Assembly: GCA_025617745.1 (NCBI GenBank)
Contig: CM046853.1
Coordinates: 57,745,233 to 57,809,232, forward strand
Origin: Heliocidaris erythrogramma
Taxonomy: Eukaryota > Echinodermata > Echinoidea > Camarodonta > Echinometridae
Direction of reading: 5' to 3'
DNA length: 64,000 bases
This document shows positions 27,501-39,500 of this stretch, piece after piece. A program made the position numbers and the translations under genes. Under the pieces are notes generated by a model. That model worked only from the letters and a program-made list of their open reading frames with translations. It did no database searches and was not told where the DNA came from. The stretch's first letter is position 1. Each line of letters opens with the position of its first letter.

Positions 27501-30500
27501 TTTTAAGGCTAAGACTCTGTCTCCTGAGATTTTGGAGGTTGGTCGTCGCTTACGGGCGACTAATCCGCTTACCTCCGCCGCTTTCAAGGCGGAGGATAAG
27601 ATCTGGTCTAATATTGAAAGCCAGGTTAGGTCGGGGATGCGTTTGTCGGCGTTTCAAGGGTTTCTCTCCGACCTTAGGTCCAGGGCGGAGGAGTTGAATG
27701 TTACCGATGGTGACAAGCTGATTATTGACGACCTGTTGCATACTCTTTTTTGTCTGCAGTGGTCGCAGCTTTCCACCGCAGCTGCTTCGGCTACGTTCCG
27801 TCGCAGGACCTCGGCTCTCTCAGCACTGGGTGTTAGAGAGTCGGGCATTGCTCAACTTCTCCGAGATGTTCCGTCTCGGGGTCCTTCGCTTTTTGGTGGT
27901 AAATTCGCTACGGTTTTTCAGAGAGAGATCGATGCGCGTAAGCAGATCTCGGATATGACTAAGCAGTTTCACACTAGCTCTAAGCCAACGCGGGCCCCTG
28001 TTCAGCGTAGACCTGCTGGTCCCGTTTCGGGTCAACGCAGTCGCGTGTCTAGGGTCCCGCCTCCTGAGCCACAGCCAGCTCCTTCTCGTGGGAGAGGGAG
28101 TCGTGGCAGGGGCATTTCGAGAGGTACTCGTGGTAAGGCGATGGCTTCGCAGAAGGCCAAGCCTGGGTTTTGATGTTTTTCCCCGAGCGCTTGTTCAACC
28201 GAATGTGGTAGGTGGCCGTCTTCACGCGTTTCTCCCCGCTTGGGAGGCCATCTCCGGGGACGCGTTTGTTCTCTCCGTCGTGCGAGACGGATTCTTCATG
28301 GATCTTTGCGATTCGCTCCCCGGAGGGGCTATAAGAATTCGGTCACCTCCCATGTCTGCCCTGTCTCGATCTCATGCTTCAAAGGAGATCGAGTCTCTTC
28401 TGGAAAAGAGGGCTATAGAAAGGGTAAGAGACAGGCCGTCTCTTTCCCTTTCTCCAATATTTGTTATTCCCAAGCGCTCGGGAAAACTTCGTTTGATACT
28501 GAACCTAAAAAGGATAAACAAATTTATTCCTCCGGTTCATTTTCGGATGGAGACTCTTGCCTCCATTCTTCCGTTGATAAAAAGGGAAGACTACGCGGTC
28601 TCGATAGATCTCAAGGACGCGTACTTTCACATTCCCATTCATCGCGCATCTCGCGATCTTCTGGGGTTCTCCTTCCTCTCGGAGACTTATCGTTTTCGGG
28701 CTCTTCCCTTCGGGCTGCGCCCGGCCCCTCGGGTTTTTACTCAAGTTGTAGCGGTGCTAGCGGCCTTTCTGAGGCGTCGCGGCCTGCGGTTGTTTTGTTA
28801 CCTGGACGATTGGCTTCTCCTTGCGGAGTCGCGCGATCGTTTGTTGGACGAGACTCGTTTGCTCGTCTCTCTTACTCAAGACTTAGGTTTCCTAATAAAT
28901 TGGGAAAAGTCAGAGTTAGTCCCCACTCGCAGCCCAGTTTTTCTGGGGGCGGTGTTAGACATAAGGAATCAGTTAGCTCGGCCCAGTCGAGACAGGATTC
29001 TCACCATTGTCTCTGCGGCTCGCAAGCTCTTGCTGGCCAGAAGAGTCTCGGCCAGACAGTGGCTTCAGTTTCTAGGTTATCTAGCCAGTCTAGTCGATGT
29101 TTTAGAGGACTGCCGGCTCCTCATGAGACCCTTTCAGAGACATCTCCTCAGGTTCTTCAAGCCGGGAAAAGACTCTCTTTTGGTCTGGATTCCAGTACCA
29201 GTAAAGATCAAGTCTCTTCTCGCTTGTTGGACGAGCGAGGTGTTTCTCGCGCGAGGCAGGTCCTTCTCTGCCCCTCTTCCGTCGATATCGGTTTCGACGG
29301 ACGCCTCTCGGTTGGGGTGGGGAGGACACTGCAACGGCAGCACGGTTGCGGGGGATTGGTCTCATCTTGGGACTCTTCCTCATATCAATGTCCTGGAGTT
29401 TATGGCAGTTCTGTTGACCTTGCTCCATTTCAGAAGTCGACTTCTCAGTCGTTCGGTTCTGATTCTCACGGACAATGTTACTGTGGCGGCATATATCAAT
29501 CGGCAGGGAGGCACTCGTTCGGTTGCCCTGAATGCCCTAGCAGCTCAGCTGTGGAGGTGGTGTCGTCGCATTCGCATGGCAATCACACCCGTGGCCTCTT
29601 TCATCCCCGGTCGGGAAAACCTCATTGCGGATTTTCTGTCCCGGGGCAGGTATCTTCCATCGGAATGGATGCTCCATCCGGAGGTATTTTGCCGCATTCG
29701 CAGTTGCCTAGGTCCACTGGAAGTGGATCTATTTGCGTCGGTGCTAAATCACCAGCTGCCGAAGTATTGCTCCCGTGTTCGCGATCAGGGAGCATGGGCT
29801 CTCGATGCTTTCTCCCTCAGCTGGGAGAACCTTCAGGGATTCGCCTTTCCTCCCTTCCAACTGATTCCGCGTGTCTTGCGGAAAATCAGGGAAGATCGGG
29901 CGAGGGTGCTTGTAATAGCTCCCTTTTGGCCCAGGAGGAATTGGTTTCCGGAACTTATGAGCCTTCTAAGGGCTCAATCGTTAGTTCTCCCGTTAAGAGC
30001 GGATCTGGTGTTACAGCCCCTATCGGGGATTCTTCACCACAATCCGGAGTCTCTTCATTTGACTGCTTGGCCCCTGTCAGGGAATCTGCAAGACAGTCGG
30101 GTCTCTCTGATAGAGCCGCGGACTTTTTAATGTCCAGTCGTAGGGTTTCTACTAGGGAAATTTACAATTCCCGTCTCTCGGTCTTTTTCCTTTGGTGCAA
30201 AGAGAGAAATCAAACCCCTTCTAAGGCTCCTATTGGTTCAATTGCGGATTTCTTAATCTCGTTATTTGACAAAGGGAGATCTATTTCTACTATCCGAGGC
30301 TACCGTTCGGCGATCGGGGCCATTCATTCGGGTTTTTCGGATGGTTCGGGGATTTCCAATTCCCCGCTACTAAGCGGTTTGATTCGTTCGTTCTTTCTGA
30401 AACGACCTTCGTTTTCTAAGTTAGTGCCGTCTTGGAGTCTGCCTAAGGTCCTGGAGGCCTTGGCGAAACCTCCTTTTGAACCGTTAGGTGAAGCTTCGCT

Positions 30501-33500
30501 TCATCATCTTACGGTTAAGACGCTCTTTTTGGTAGCTATTGCCTCTGGGCAGAGGCGCAGTACTCTTCATGCTCTCTGTTTTACTCCTGGTCATGTTCGC
30601 TGGGAGAGAAAGGGTGTTAGATTGATTCCTAGGGCTTCTTTTGTTGCCAAGAATCAGACAGCTACCTCCGGTCCTGTTGAGATTTTTCTTTGTCCGCTTT
30701 CTGACCTTTCTTCGGTGCGTGAGGACAAAGTTTGGTGTCCTGTTAGGGCTCTCAAATGGTATATTGATAAGACTAAGTCTTATCGTAAGGATGATCAGTT
30801 GTTCCTGATCACTAGAGAGCCTTTTTCTCCTGCCTCTCTTGATTCCATTTCTAGATGGATCGTTGAAGCTATTAGGGCCGCTGGCACAGAGGCTCTTTTA
30901 TCCGACAGTAAGCCTCGTGCTCATGATACTCGTAGTGTCAGCACTTCTTGGGCTCTGTTTCAAGGTGTGGCGCTTGTTGATATTTTGAAGGCTGCTTATT
31001 GGCGTTCGCCCAATTCCTTCATTTCTTGCTACCTTAGGGATATTCCCGCAGGTGAAGCTTTGTTTGCGTCAGCCACCTTGAAGGCCGCTGTGTCTTCTTT
31101 GTAGTCTTTGGTGTAATCCTATTTCCTTTGCTCGAAACATGCCTCCCGGTCTTTGAGTTGGCGCTGGTCTGGCATAATAGGTAGGTATATATGATTTATT
31201 GCAGTAAATTTGTAAAATCAGCACTGATTTTCTTATTTACTATATAAATCTATATACCTACCTATGACCCTCCCTCCTTCCCCGCTCCTTGCAAGCAACA
31301 TGTTTCTTCTTGGGGTTGCTCGCAAAAGAGGAAGATGGCCGTAGCGTATTGACGCGCGTGAGTGGCAAAGGGGACAATAGGATTACGGGGGGTGCGCACA
31401 ATATTGTGACACATGTGTGATAATTCTCGAAGGGGTCCCGTAGTCAAGACTACAGGCATAATAGGTAGGTATATAGATTTATATAGTAAATAAGAAAATC
31501 AGTGCTGATTTTACAATTCAGTGGTTTTACAGACCATGGAAAGGGAAGTGAGTGATCCTTATTCACAAGTTTATATTTTTGTTAAATTTATATGAAAAAT
31601 ATGGTACATGTTATCTTCACCTCTTATCACTGAACTCATGGATCTAAAACAATCATTTATAACCATTTTGGTAAGATTCAAATTCAGTTGTAGTTACATG
31701 TAGATTAAGATTGTAATTATATTTCAAGACCACAAAGGTGCCTGTACTTTTATGTATAGTTTAACATGATTCTAACTTTTCTTAGGAATCCATGATGGCA
31801 TGATCATTTCCATGACTGGGAGTAACATATTGTACAAAAATTATGATTCTTTCTTTCACGTATCAGACGAAGGTTGCGATGCTTCGGTACATGGAGAGTT
31901 TGACGGACCTCATGGATCCTGCAGACTTCAGCAACTCGGCAGAGACCAGGCTGGCTGTCTCTAGGATCATCGGATGGACCAAAGAGGCCAAGAGCCCTGA
32001 AGTCAGGAGGGTAAGATGGAAGAACTGTAGGAGTGGTGGGCTAAGGAGGGAATGGACAGAACAGAGGGACCCATTGGAGGAGATACACAAGAATAGAGAT
32101 TTAGAATTGGAAAGTTCAAAGAGAGCCATGTTAGAAGAGAAAAATGGAAAATATCCCTAGAAGACCTCACATTTACCCTTTGGATGTGATTATATTTCTG
32201 TAAAAGGCATTTTCCTTAGAGTCCAGTCCTAGTTTCTTAGGTTTAGTATTCTGCAGATTATTTTTAAAATGTCCCAAAGTTCTTTGTCAAAGAAAGATTC
32301 GCATACTAGTCACAATTGAGCACGGATTACTATGAAGATTTCTTGCAATATTTCTTTCTAATATAGTCATGTGGTATTACTGTCAGTTGAAAGGCTTTGT
32401 ATTTGAATAACTGTCTTGTGACAAGGCATTAAATGTATAGTTTACTCTCTCAACCCAGGTGTAAATGGGAACCTAGTAGAATTTGGGCAATGTGATGCAC
32501 TATATCTCGGCAGAGGGAGCATGAGCACTGAGAGACATAGTTTCATTGTGTTAGGCGCTATACAGAAATGATAAGGATAATCGTTATTATGCTTCACAAA
32601 ATTATCGATATATGTAAGTATGGCATGAAATGGACTGAGTTATCCATGCAAGGTGATGAAGGATGAGGTAATATAAATTTGTGCAAAACATACCTCCCTT
32701 CCACAAAGTTTTGCAAGCAAAATGCAACACAGCTCTTTACCCAGTGCTGCATTGCAGAATCCATGCAAGATATCCAAAGTGTGCAAGCTTTTTTTAGATG
32801 TCATAATTTCATATATTTATTTTTGTTAATTTAAAGGGAAATCCAACCTTAATGGCAAGTTGCTCTGAAAGAAAGAAAGTTATGATTTTTTGAAAGTTGT
32901 AATCACTATCCATATGGGAATTTCAAATTGGCCGAATAGATAGTGTCGCTGTGATGTAGTTGGGGACAACTGTCCCATTTGCTCTAACACACAAAATGAC
33001 TAAAATATCATTTTTATGCCTCTGCCCACCGAAGGTAGGTGCCGGAGGCATTATGTTTTCGGGTTGTCCGTCCGTCCGTCCCACTTCTCGTTACCGCGAT
33101 ATCTCAAGAATCATTTGAGGTAGGAACCTCAAACTTGGTACTAGTATGTATCCCCATACGAAGATGAACTGATTAGATTTTGGGGTAAGTAGGTCAAAGG
33201 CCAGAGGTCACAGAGGTCAATTTACATGAAATTATATGAAATTACTGGTTTTTAGCACCGTTACCTTGATATCTCAAGAACTGTTTGAGGTAAGAACTTC
33301 AAACTTGGTACTAGTATGTATCCCTATACGAAGATGAACTGATTAGATTTTGGGTTAAGGAGGTCAAAGGTCAGAGGTCACAGAGGTCAATTTACATGAA
33401 ATTACATGAAATTACTGGTTTTTAGCACCGTTACCGCGATTTTTGAAGAACTGTTTGAGGTAAGAACTACAAACTTGGTACCAGTATGTATCCCCATAGA

Positions 33501-36500
33501 AAGAGGAACTGATTAGATTTTGGGTAGGTAGGTCAAAGTTCAGAGGTCACAGAGGTCAATTTACATGAAATTACATGGAATTACTGGTTTTTAGCACCGT
33601 TACCGCGATATCTCAAGAACTATCTGAGGTGAGAACTTCAAACTTGGTACCAGTATGTATCCCCATAGAAAGATGAACTGATTAGATTTCGGGGTAAGTA
33701 GGTCAAAGGTCAGAGGTCACAGAGGTCAATTTACATGAAATTACATGAAATTACATGAAATTACAGGTTTTTTAGCCTCGTTTCTGCGATATCTCAAGAA
33801 CTGTTTGAGGTAAGAACTTCAAACTTGGTACTAGTATGTATCCCCATACGAAGATGAACTGATTAGATTTTGGGATAAGGAGGTCACAGAGGTCAATTTA
33901 CATGAAATTACATGAAATTCTTGGTTTTTAGCACCGTTACCGCGATTTCTGAAGAACTGTTTGAGGTAAGAACTTCAAACTTGGTACCAGTATGTATCCC
34001 CATAGAAAGATGAACTGATTAGATTTTGGGGTAGGTAGGTCAAAGGTCAGAGGTCACAGAGGTCAATTTACATGAAATTACATGAAATTACTGGTTTTTA
34101 GCCTCGTTACTGCAATATCTCAAGAACTGTTTGAGGTAAGAACTTCAAACTTGGTACTAGTATGTATCCCCATACGAAGATGAACTGATTAGATTTTGGG
34201 ATAAGGAGGTCACAGAGGTCAATTTACATGAAATTACATGAAATTACTGGTTTTTAGCACCGTTACCGCGATATCTCAAGAACTATCTGAGGTGAGAACT
34301 TCATACTTGGTACTAGTATGTATCCCCATACGAAGATGAACTGATTAGATTTTGGGGGTAAGTAGGTCAAAGGTCACAGGTTGCAGGTCTCAGCGGCCAA
34401 TTTACATGATATTAATACAGTTTTTGGCTACATTTCCACTATATCAAGAACAACTGATTATATTGCTCGCAATAACCATTTGATGAATGCGCATCAACTA
34501 TATTACACTTGTAGGTGATCAGGAATTATCTGAATACAAGCGGAGGCATATTGAAGATGCAGTCGTATCTTTTGCTTGTTTTCAAAATGTATTACTCTGT
34601 AGGCTCTCTTTCTTTCATGAGGACCTATAACAATATGCTATCTCCAATATATTTTGGGTACTGCCCTGAGGGTAAAGGCGCTTCGAAGAAAACCACAAAT
34701 TAATGATAAGTTTGTGTACGACAAATGGGAGAGTTGTCTACAAGTATGTCACAATTGCCAAATATGAGATTCGCATAGATGTAGTGATCTCATTTTTCAA
34801 ACACCCATAACTTATTCCTTGTCCGATTTCTTTCAAACTTTCACCATCCTGTTTTTCCTATTTTCTGCTTTCACACAAATCAACTTACTACCAAGGTTGG
34901 ATTGCCCTTTAATTTTTTCATTAATTTATTGTGCTCTTATTGTGTTTTTTTTTTTACACACCCAGGCATCCCAAGCCGTATTGATAGCTCTGTTTGAACT
35001 CAACACCCCAGAATTTAGCATGATGTTATCTGTACTACCCAAGACATACCAGGTAAAAAAAAACATCTCATGTCTGCTCCTCTTCCTCCTCAAAATGCAT
35101 GTCATCTTTCAGTTCTTTGCCCCGGGTTTTTGATTCTGAAGCTACACCAAGCTGACTGCCTCGTGCTGAATAACTAATGGAATAAACTTACAGTCAACAT
35201 CAGACCCTGTATGTCGTGTTCATAGAAAGATTTCTTTATTTTAAATCAACAACGGCAAAAATAGGAATGACTGTTAAACTTCACCTACTGCAAATTCTGG
35301 CTTGATTAGGTGTCGGTTATCAAAATGCTGGTCATTTATCAGAGTCAAATGTGGTTTACGGTTTAAATCTAACAATTAATTCCTGATCGAATCTAACCAT
35401 TGCAAGTTCTGGGTGTATTTTGGGAAGATTCTTAAAAGATTTCTTTTATTGATGAAAATTAATTGTATTGGTCAAATGTATAGCCTATTATTGGTAAATC
35501 TCCTTTTGAGTTTAGCATTTTGGGAATTGGAATTTATTTCTCATTTTTGGTTTGTTTATGATCATTTTTACGGCAATATTGTGCAGGTGTTTCCTTGGTG
35601 TTTTACAGGTAGTCAGTTTAGGTGCCCCTTCATCTCAAAGATTCCTTCCGTCTATATATGATTTGCCTCTTTGTGCTTGTGCCTTAGTCTGCAATCCAAA
35701 CTCATTTTTATGTTACGTGCCCTCTGCTTATGATTATAATTTTTATAAGTTAACACCTCTGCCTTGAAGAATATCCCTCCTTATTCTGTGTTCTCTCACA
35801 AATATCATTCATACCACTCGATTGAGAGCAAATTACACTCGGCAAATACCACATGCACATTGGAAAATCTTAGAGACAAATATAGAATGAAAAAGGAAAA
35901 TCTGAATTGCCTCCTATTTCCAAAATTGGCTTCCATATATTTCATTTTACCAGCAGATTGGTGTTGAGGATTTTGCCGCAAATTCTAGTGGTGTGTCTAT
36001 GAATAAAAAAGTGATACATCAATATTATTCCATTTTGGTACAGAAACTGGAATATTTATTGCTTGAATACTGATTCAAGTGTTCAACAATTACATCTTCA
36101 ACTATGAAACAGTGTTTTGCCTGTCTCTTTTCATGGATATAAGCAGCACATTCATTTTAAATGATGTTTTTTTTTCCAGCAAATTAAACACCAAATGTCT
36201 ATTGTCACTTTAGAGTTTAGAAATCACAAAGAGCATTTTTCTTGCCAAGATCCTTTTCTACAGTGCATTATTTTTAAACTTTTGAAATCATTCCACTGCC
36301 ATACAATTGAGTGTATACTATGATTGTTTTAATTACTCCATATAAAGTGACAAGAATAGGAGATTACTCTTCAATGCAGGGGGTGTGGAATGGCTGTCGC
36401 GCTGCTATGCTGCATGAAATATGGTCTAGTGGTGCAGAGTAGCGGGACGGGTTCTTTCCCCTGTCCTAATTGGCAAGTAATGTGGGAATTTGCATTTCAG

Positions 36501-39500
36501 AAAACATCAGTAGTTACAAATGAAAGTGATTCTACATTTAAGATATTAGTGTAGTATGGATGAAATTTTGTGCGTTTATTTTTGTTTTAGAGATGATTGA
36601 CTTTTTAATGAAGAAAACAATGTCTTCGGAGGTTAATTAATGTGTAATTGTGTTTTACTAAAAACTTCTAAACTTTAATTTCATAATCGAGGTAAGGATA
36701 TTGCATTCGGGTGAATAATTTTAATGACAAAAATATCAGTGTTGTTCTTTGTATATGCTTGGTTTTAATCTGGAGGTGAGGTAGAGTTCTGGGCCCTGAT
36801 TCATAACAAAGAGAAAAAAGTTGTTAGAAATAACAATTGCTTTAGTTCTATAAGAAGTTTGCTTTCAGCCAATAAAATGGAACAATGTCAGTAACTTGAC
36901 ATCAATTATTGTAGATCGTTATGGATAGCAGGTATGACGATACAGCATTACTCTACAATTCAAAAATAGAAGTGCAAGGTTCTCATATGCAAGTGGACCA
37001 CTAGTTCTTACAGAGATATTGGAAGTAATCTCACTAGTTATCATTTGTGTTCAGTGATACACATCTGGTGTTTGCATTCATACACTGGTCATCGGGCCTC
37101 ATCTAACCAACCAAATTGTGTAGAGTAGACTACTAAGCATCAGCCCCGTTTCATGAAGAGGCATTTGTAGGTGTGATTAGATACCCATTTACATATGCAA
37201 ACTCCAATTATATGGTTTTATTCACCAATCTGTTTTATTTAAAGATGTGTCCACATGTATGTAGAAAATGACCACCTACTCATGGTTCTGTAAAAAGATG
37301 ATAGTTACTAATCATTTCCACTTTTAAAACTGTTAATTTTTCTTTTGAATTTGTATATGTTTGTAATCAAGCACATTTCACATTTAGTAATTCTGCAAGG
37401 GTTAGATTTTTTTTTAAGTTGAAAAATAGGAGGAAGATGATGAATTTGATTGTTTTTGCTGTACATAGCCATCAGGTCCCTGGGATTATCTGGTTCCCAG
37501 CTCATCTTATCAGACACGTGGCTCCACGGTGAGACTATCAAATAAAAATTCAACAGATAATTCAAAGATATAAAAACGTACCATGTAACCAGCAGAAAGC
37601 TACATATTTCTGCCATTATATGTACCATCTATATATAGATGATTCACATCCATAGCCTTTATGTATTTCTTTTTCTTTTATAGAAAAGGGGAAATCTAAA
37701 TTTATTTTAATCTAATTATAAATTATGTAATTATAAATATCCAGAATCTTTAAGAGAGAGAGGGGGAGAGAGAGAGAAAAGGAGAGAGAGAAAGAGATGG
37801 GGAGAGAGAGAGAAGGAGGGAGAGAGAGGGAGAGCCCTATCTTGAAAAGGCCAGTTGGTATCCTTTCCATGTAGTAGCATTACTTCATCCTGAGCAATAT
37901 AGCATATGCATACATGTACAAATAATTAAAATCATCTCAGTGTAATAGATTCTATCTACCATTTACCCCCCCCCCCCCTTTAAAAAAAACCAAAAAAAAC
38001 TCCTCTGTCTCTTTTTCTCTCTCTTTTTCAAAGTTACCCTGTTTCCTTTCTTAGAGGTGAATTGTATTACTAATTCCAAAAGGTGCATATTATCATGAAA
38101 TATGTCTAGTTAATTTTTTGAGTATGGTACATTGTACATGCTAGTCATGCTAGATATTGATATGGATGATACCAGTAGTCTACAAAAAGTTCTCCTGTGT
38201 GCTATGGAGGTGATTTTAATCCTTCTTTGCATCATTGAATTAATTTGATATTAACTTACTCAGATACTTGATGGAGAACTATAGGGTGGCATTCTAAGAT
38301 TTATTTTATCTTGAATTTTATGAAATAATTTTAATTGTCATAACAAAATGTACGCTTATGGAGCATCATTAACCCTGTTCATATACGCCGCCTATCCGCA
38401 AAATTACCGCAAATGTTGCGGCAATTTTGCGGATGTGCTACCGATAGCTGCGTATATGAACAGGTGTTACTAAAATAATGCGGTATTTGCTTCCTCCTTT
38501 TTGTCTCGCCCACCGGAGGTGAAGGCGAGACTAAGGGATCCAAATGTCGTCCGTCCGTCGTCCGTCTGTCCGTCACAAACGTTATGACAGATAACTTTGC
38601 AACCGTCACTCACTTTTCAACCAAACTTGGGTTGTAGATGCACTAAGGGGACCTGCATGTTATGGTGCCGTTGGAGGTCACATGCTAAGGTCAAAGGTCA
38701 TTTGAGGTCAAACGTTAAAGTTTACCTGCAAGACTCTCTTATGACAGATAACTTTGCAACCGTCACTCACTTTTCAACCAAACTTGGGTTGTAGATGCAC
38801 TGAGGGGACCTGCATGTTATGGTGCATTTGGAGGTCACGTGATAAGTTCAAAGGTCATTTGAGGTCAAACGTTAAAGTTTACCTGCAAGACTCTCTCATG
38901 ACAGATAACTTTGCAACCATCACTTACTTTTCAACCAAACTTGGGTTGTAGATGCACTGAGGGGACCTGCATGTTACGGTGCCGTTTGAGGTCACATGAT
39001 AAGGTCAAAGGTCATACGTTAAAGTTTACCTGCAAGACTCTCTTATGACAGATAACTTTGCAACCATCACTCACTTTTCAACCAAACTTGGGTTTTAGAA
39101 GCACTTGGGGGACCTGCATGTTATGGTGCTGTTGGAGGTCACATGATAGGGTCAGAGGTCATTTGAGGTCAAACATTATAGTTTACCCGCAAGACTCTCT
39201 TATGACATAACTTTGTAAACGTCACTTTCCAAACATTAGTAATATAGATATATGCAAGCATAACTTATGCAGATTTATGCACTTGGGGGACCTGTTGCAT
39301 GGAAACAGAGATCACGATATTTCTACTTATCGCATGTGGGCGAGACACATTATCACTAATGCCTTGTTTAAGCTTATTTTGCGGCTATTAGGAAAAATAC
39401 CGCAATATTACCGATACCGATTCTTATAAACTGCTTCCGTAAGAAAGCCACAAATGTTGCGGCTTGTACAGCGAGGCATAGTGCGGAGGATTAGTAGCTT

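Larger units (their letters stand above)
25320..31516 (+). mobile_element. DIRS-type tyrosine-recombinase retrotransposon, apparently complete
   Basis: A 6,197-bp element. 151-bp inverted terminal repeats (25341-25491 and 31325-31475) have different outer extensions. An internal complementary region at 31171-31265 is the reverse complement of both extensions joined together, the arrangement DIRS elements use to build a circular intermediate. Three long ORFs are uninterrupted: gag-like 25915-28173, RT/RNase H/methyltransferase-like about 28088-30130, tyrosine recombinase 30130-31104. There is no target duplication, as expected for recombinase-mediated insertion. The element is in the sense orientation of CLASP, in its intron. 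Intact ORFs and matching ITRs suggest recent insertion and possible activity. Confidence 0.97.

Noticed and set aside
28240..30129. N-terminal 630 codons of the long open frame leading into the recombinase
   Set aside because: Ser/Gly-rich reading with no domain, parallel to a well-conserved RT ORF. The recombinase ORF more plausibly starts at the ATG overlapping the ORF2 stop.
31867..32160. Continuation of CLASP exon 13 past 32010
   Set aside because: The frame stays open about 150 bases, but the residues do not continue the conserved TOG3 helix, whereas the gtaaga donor at 32011 joins perfectly to exon 14.
36380..36480. GC-richer segment resembling a tRNA-derived SINE head
   Set aside because: No recognisable A/B box pair, no poly-A or target duplication.
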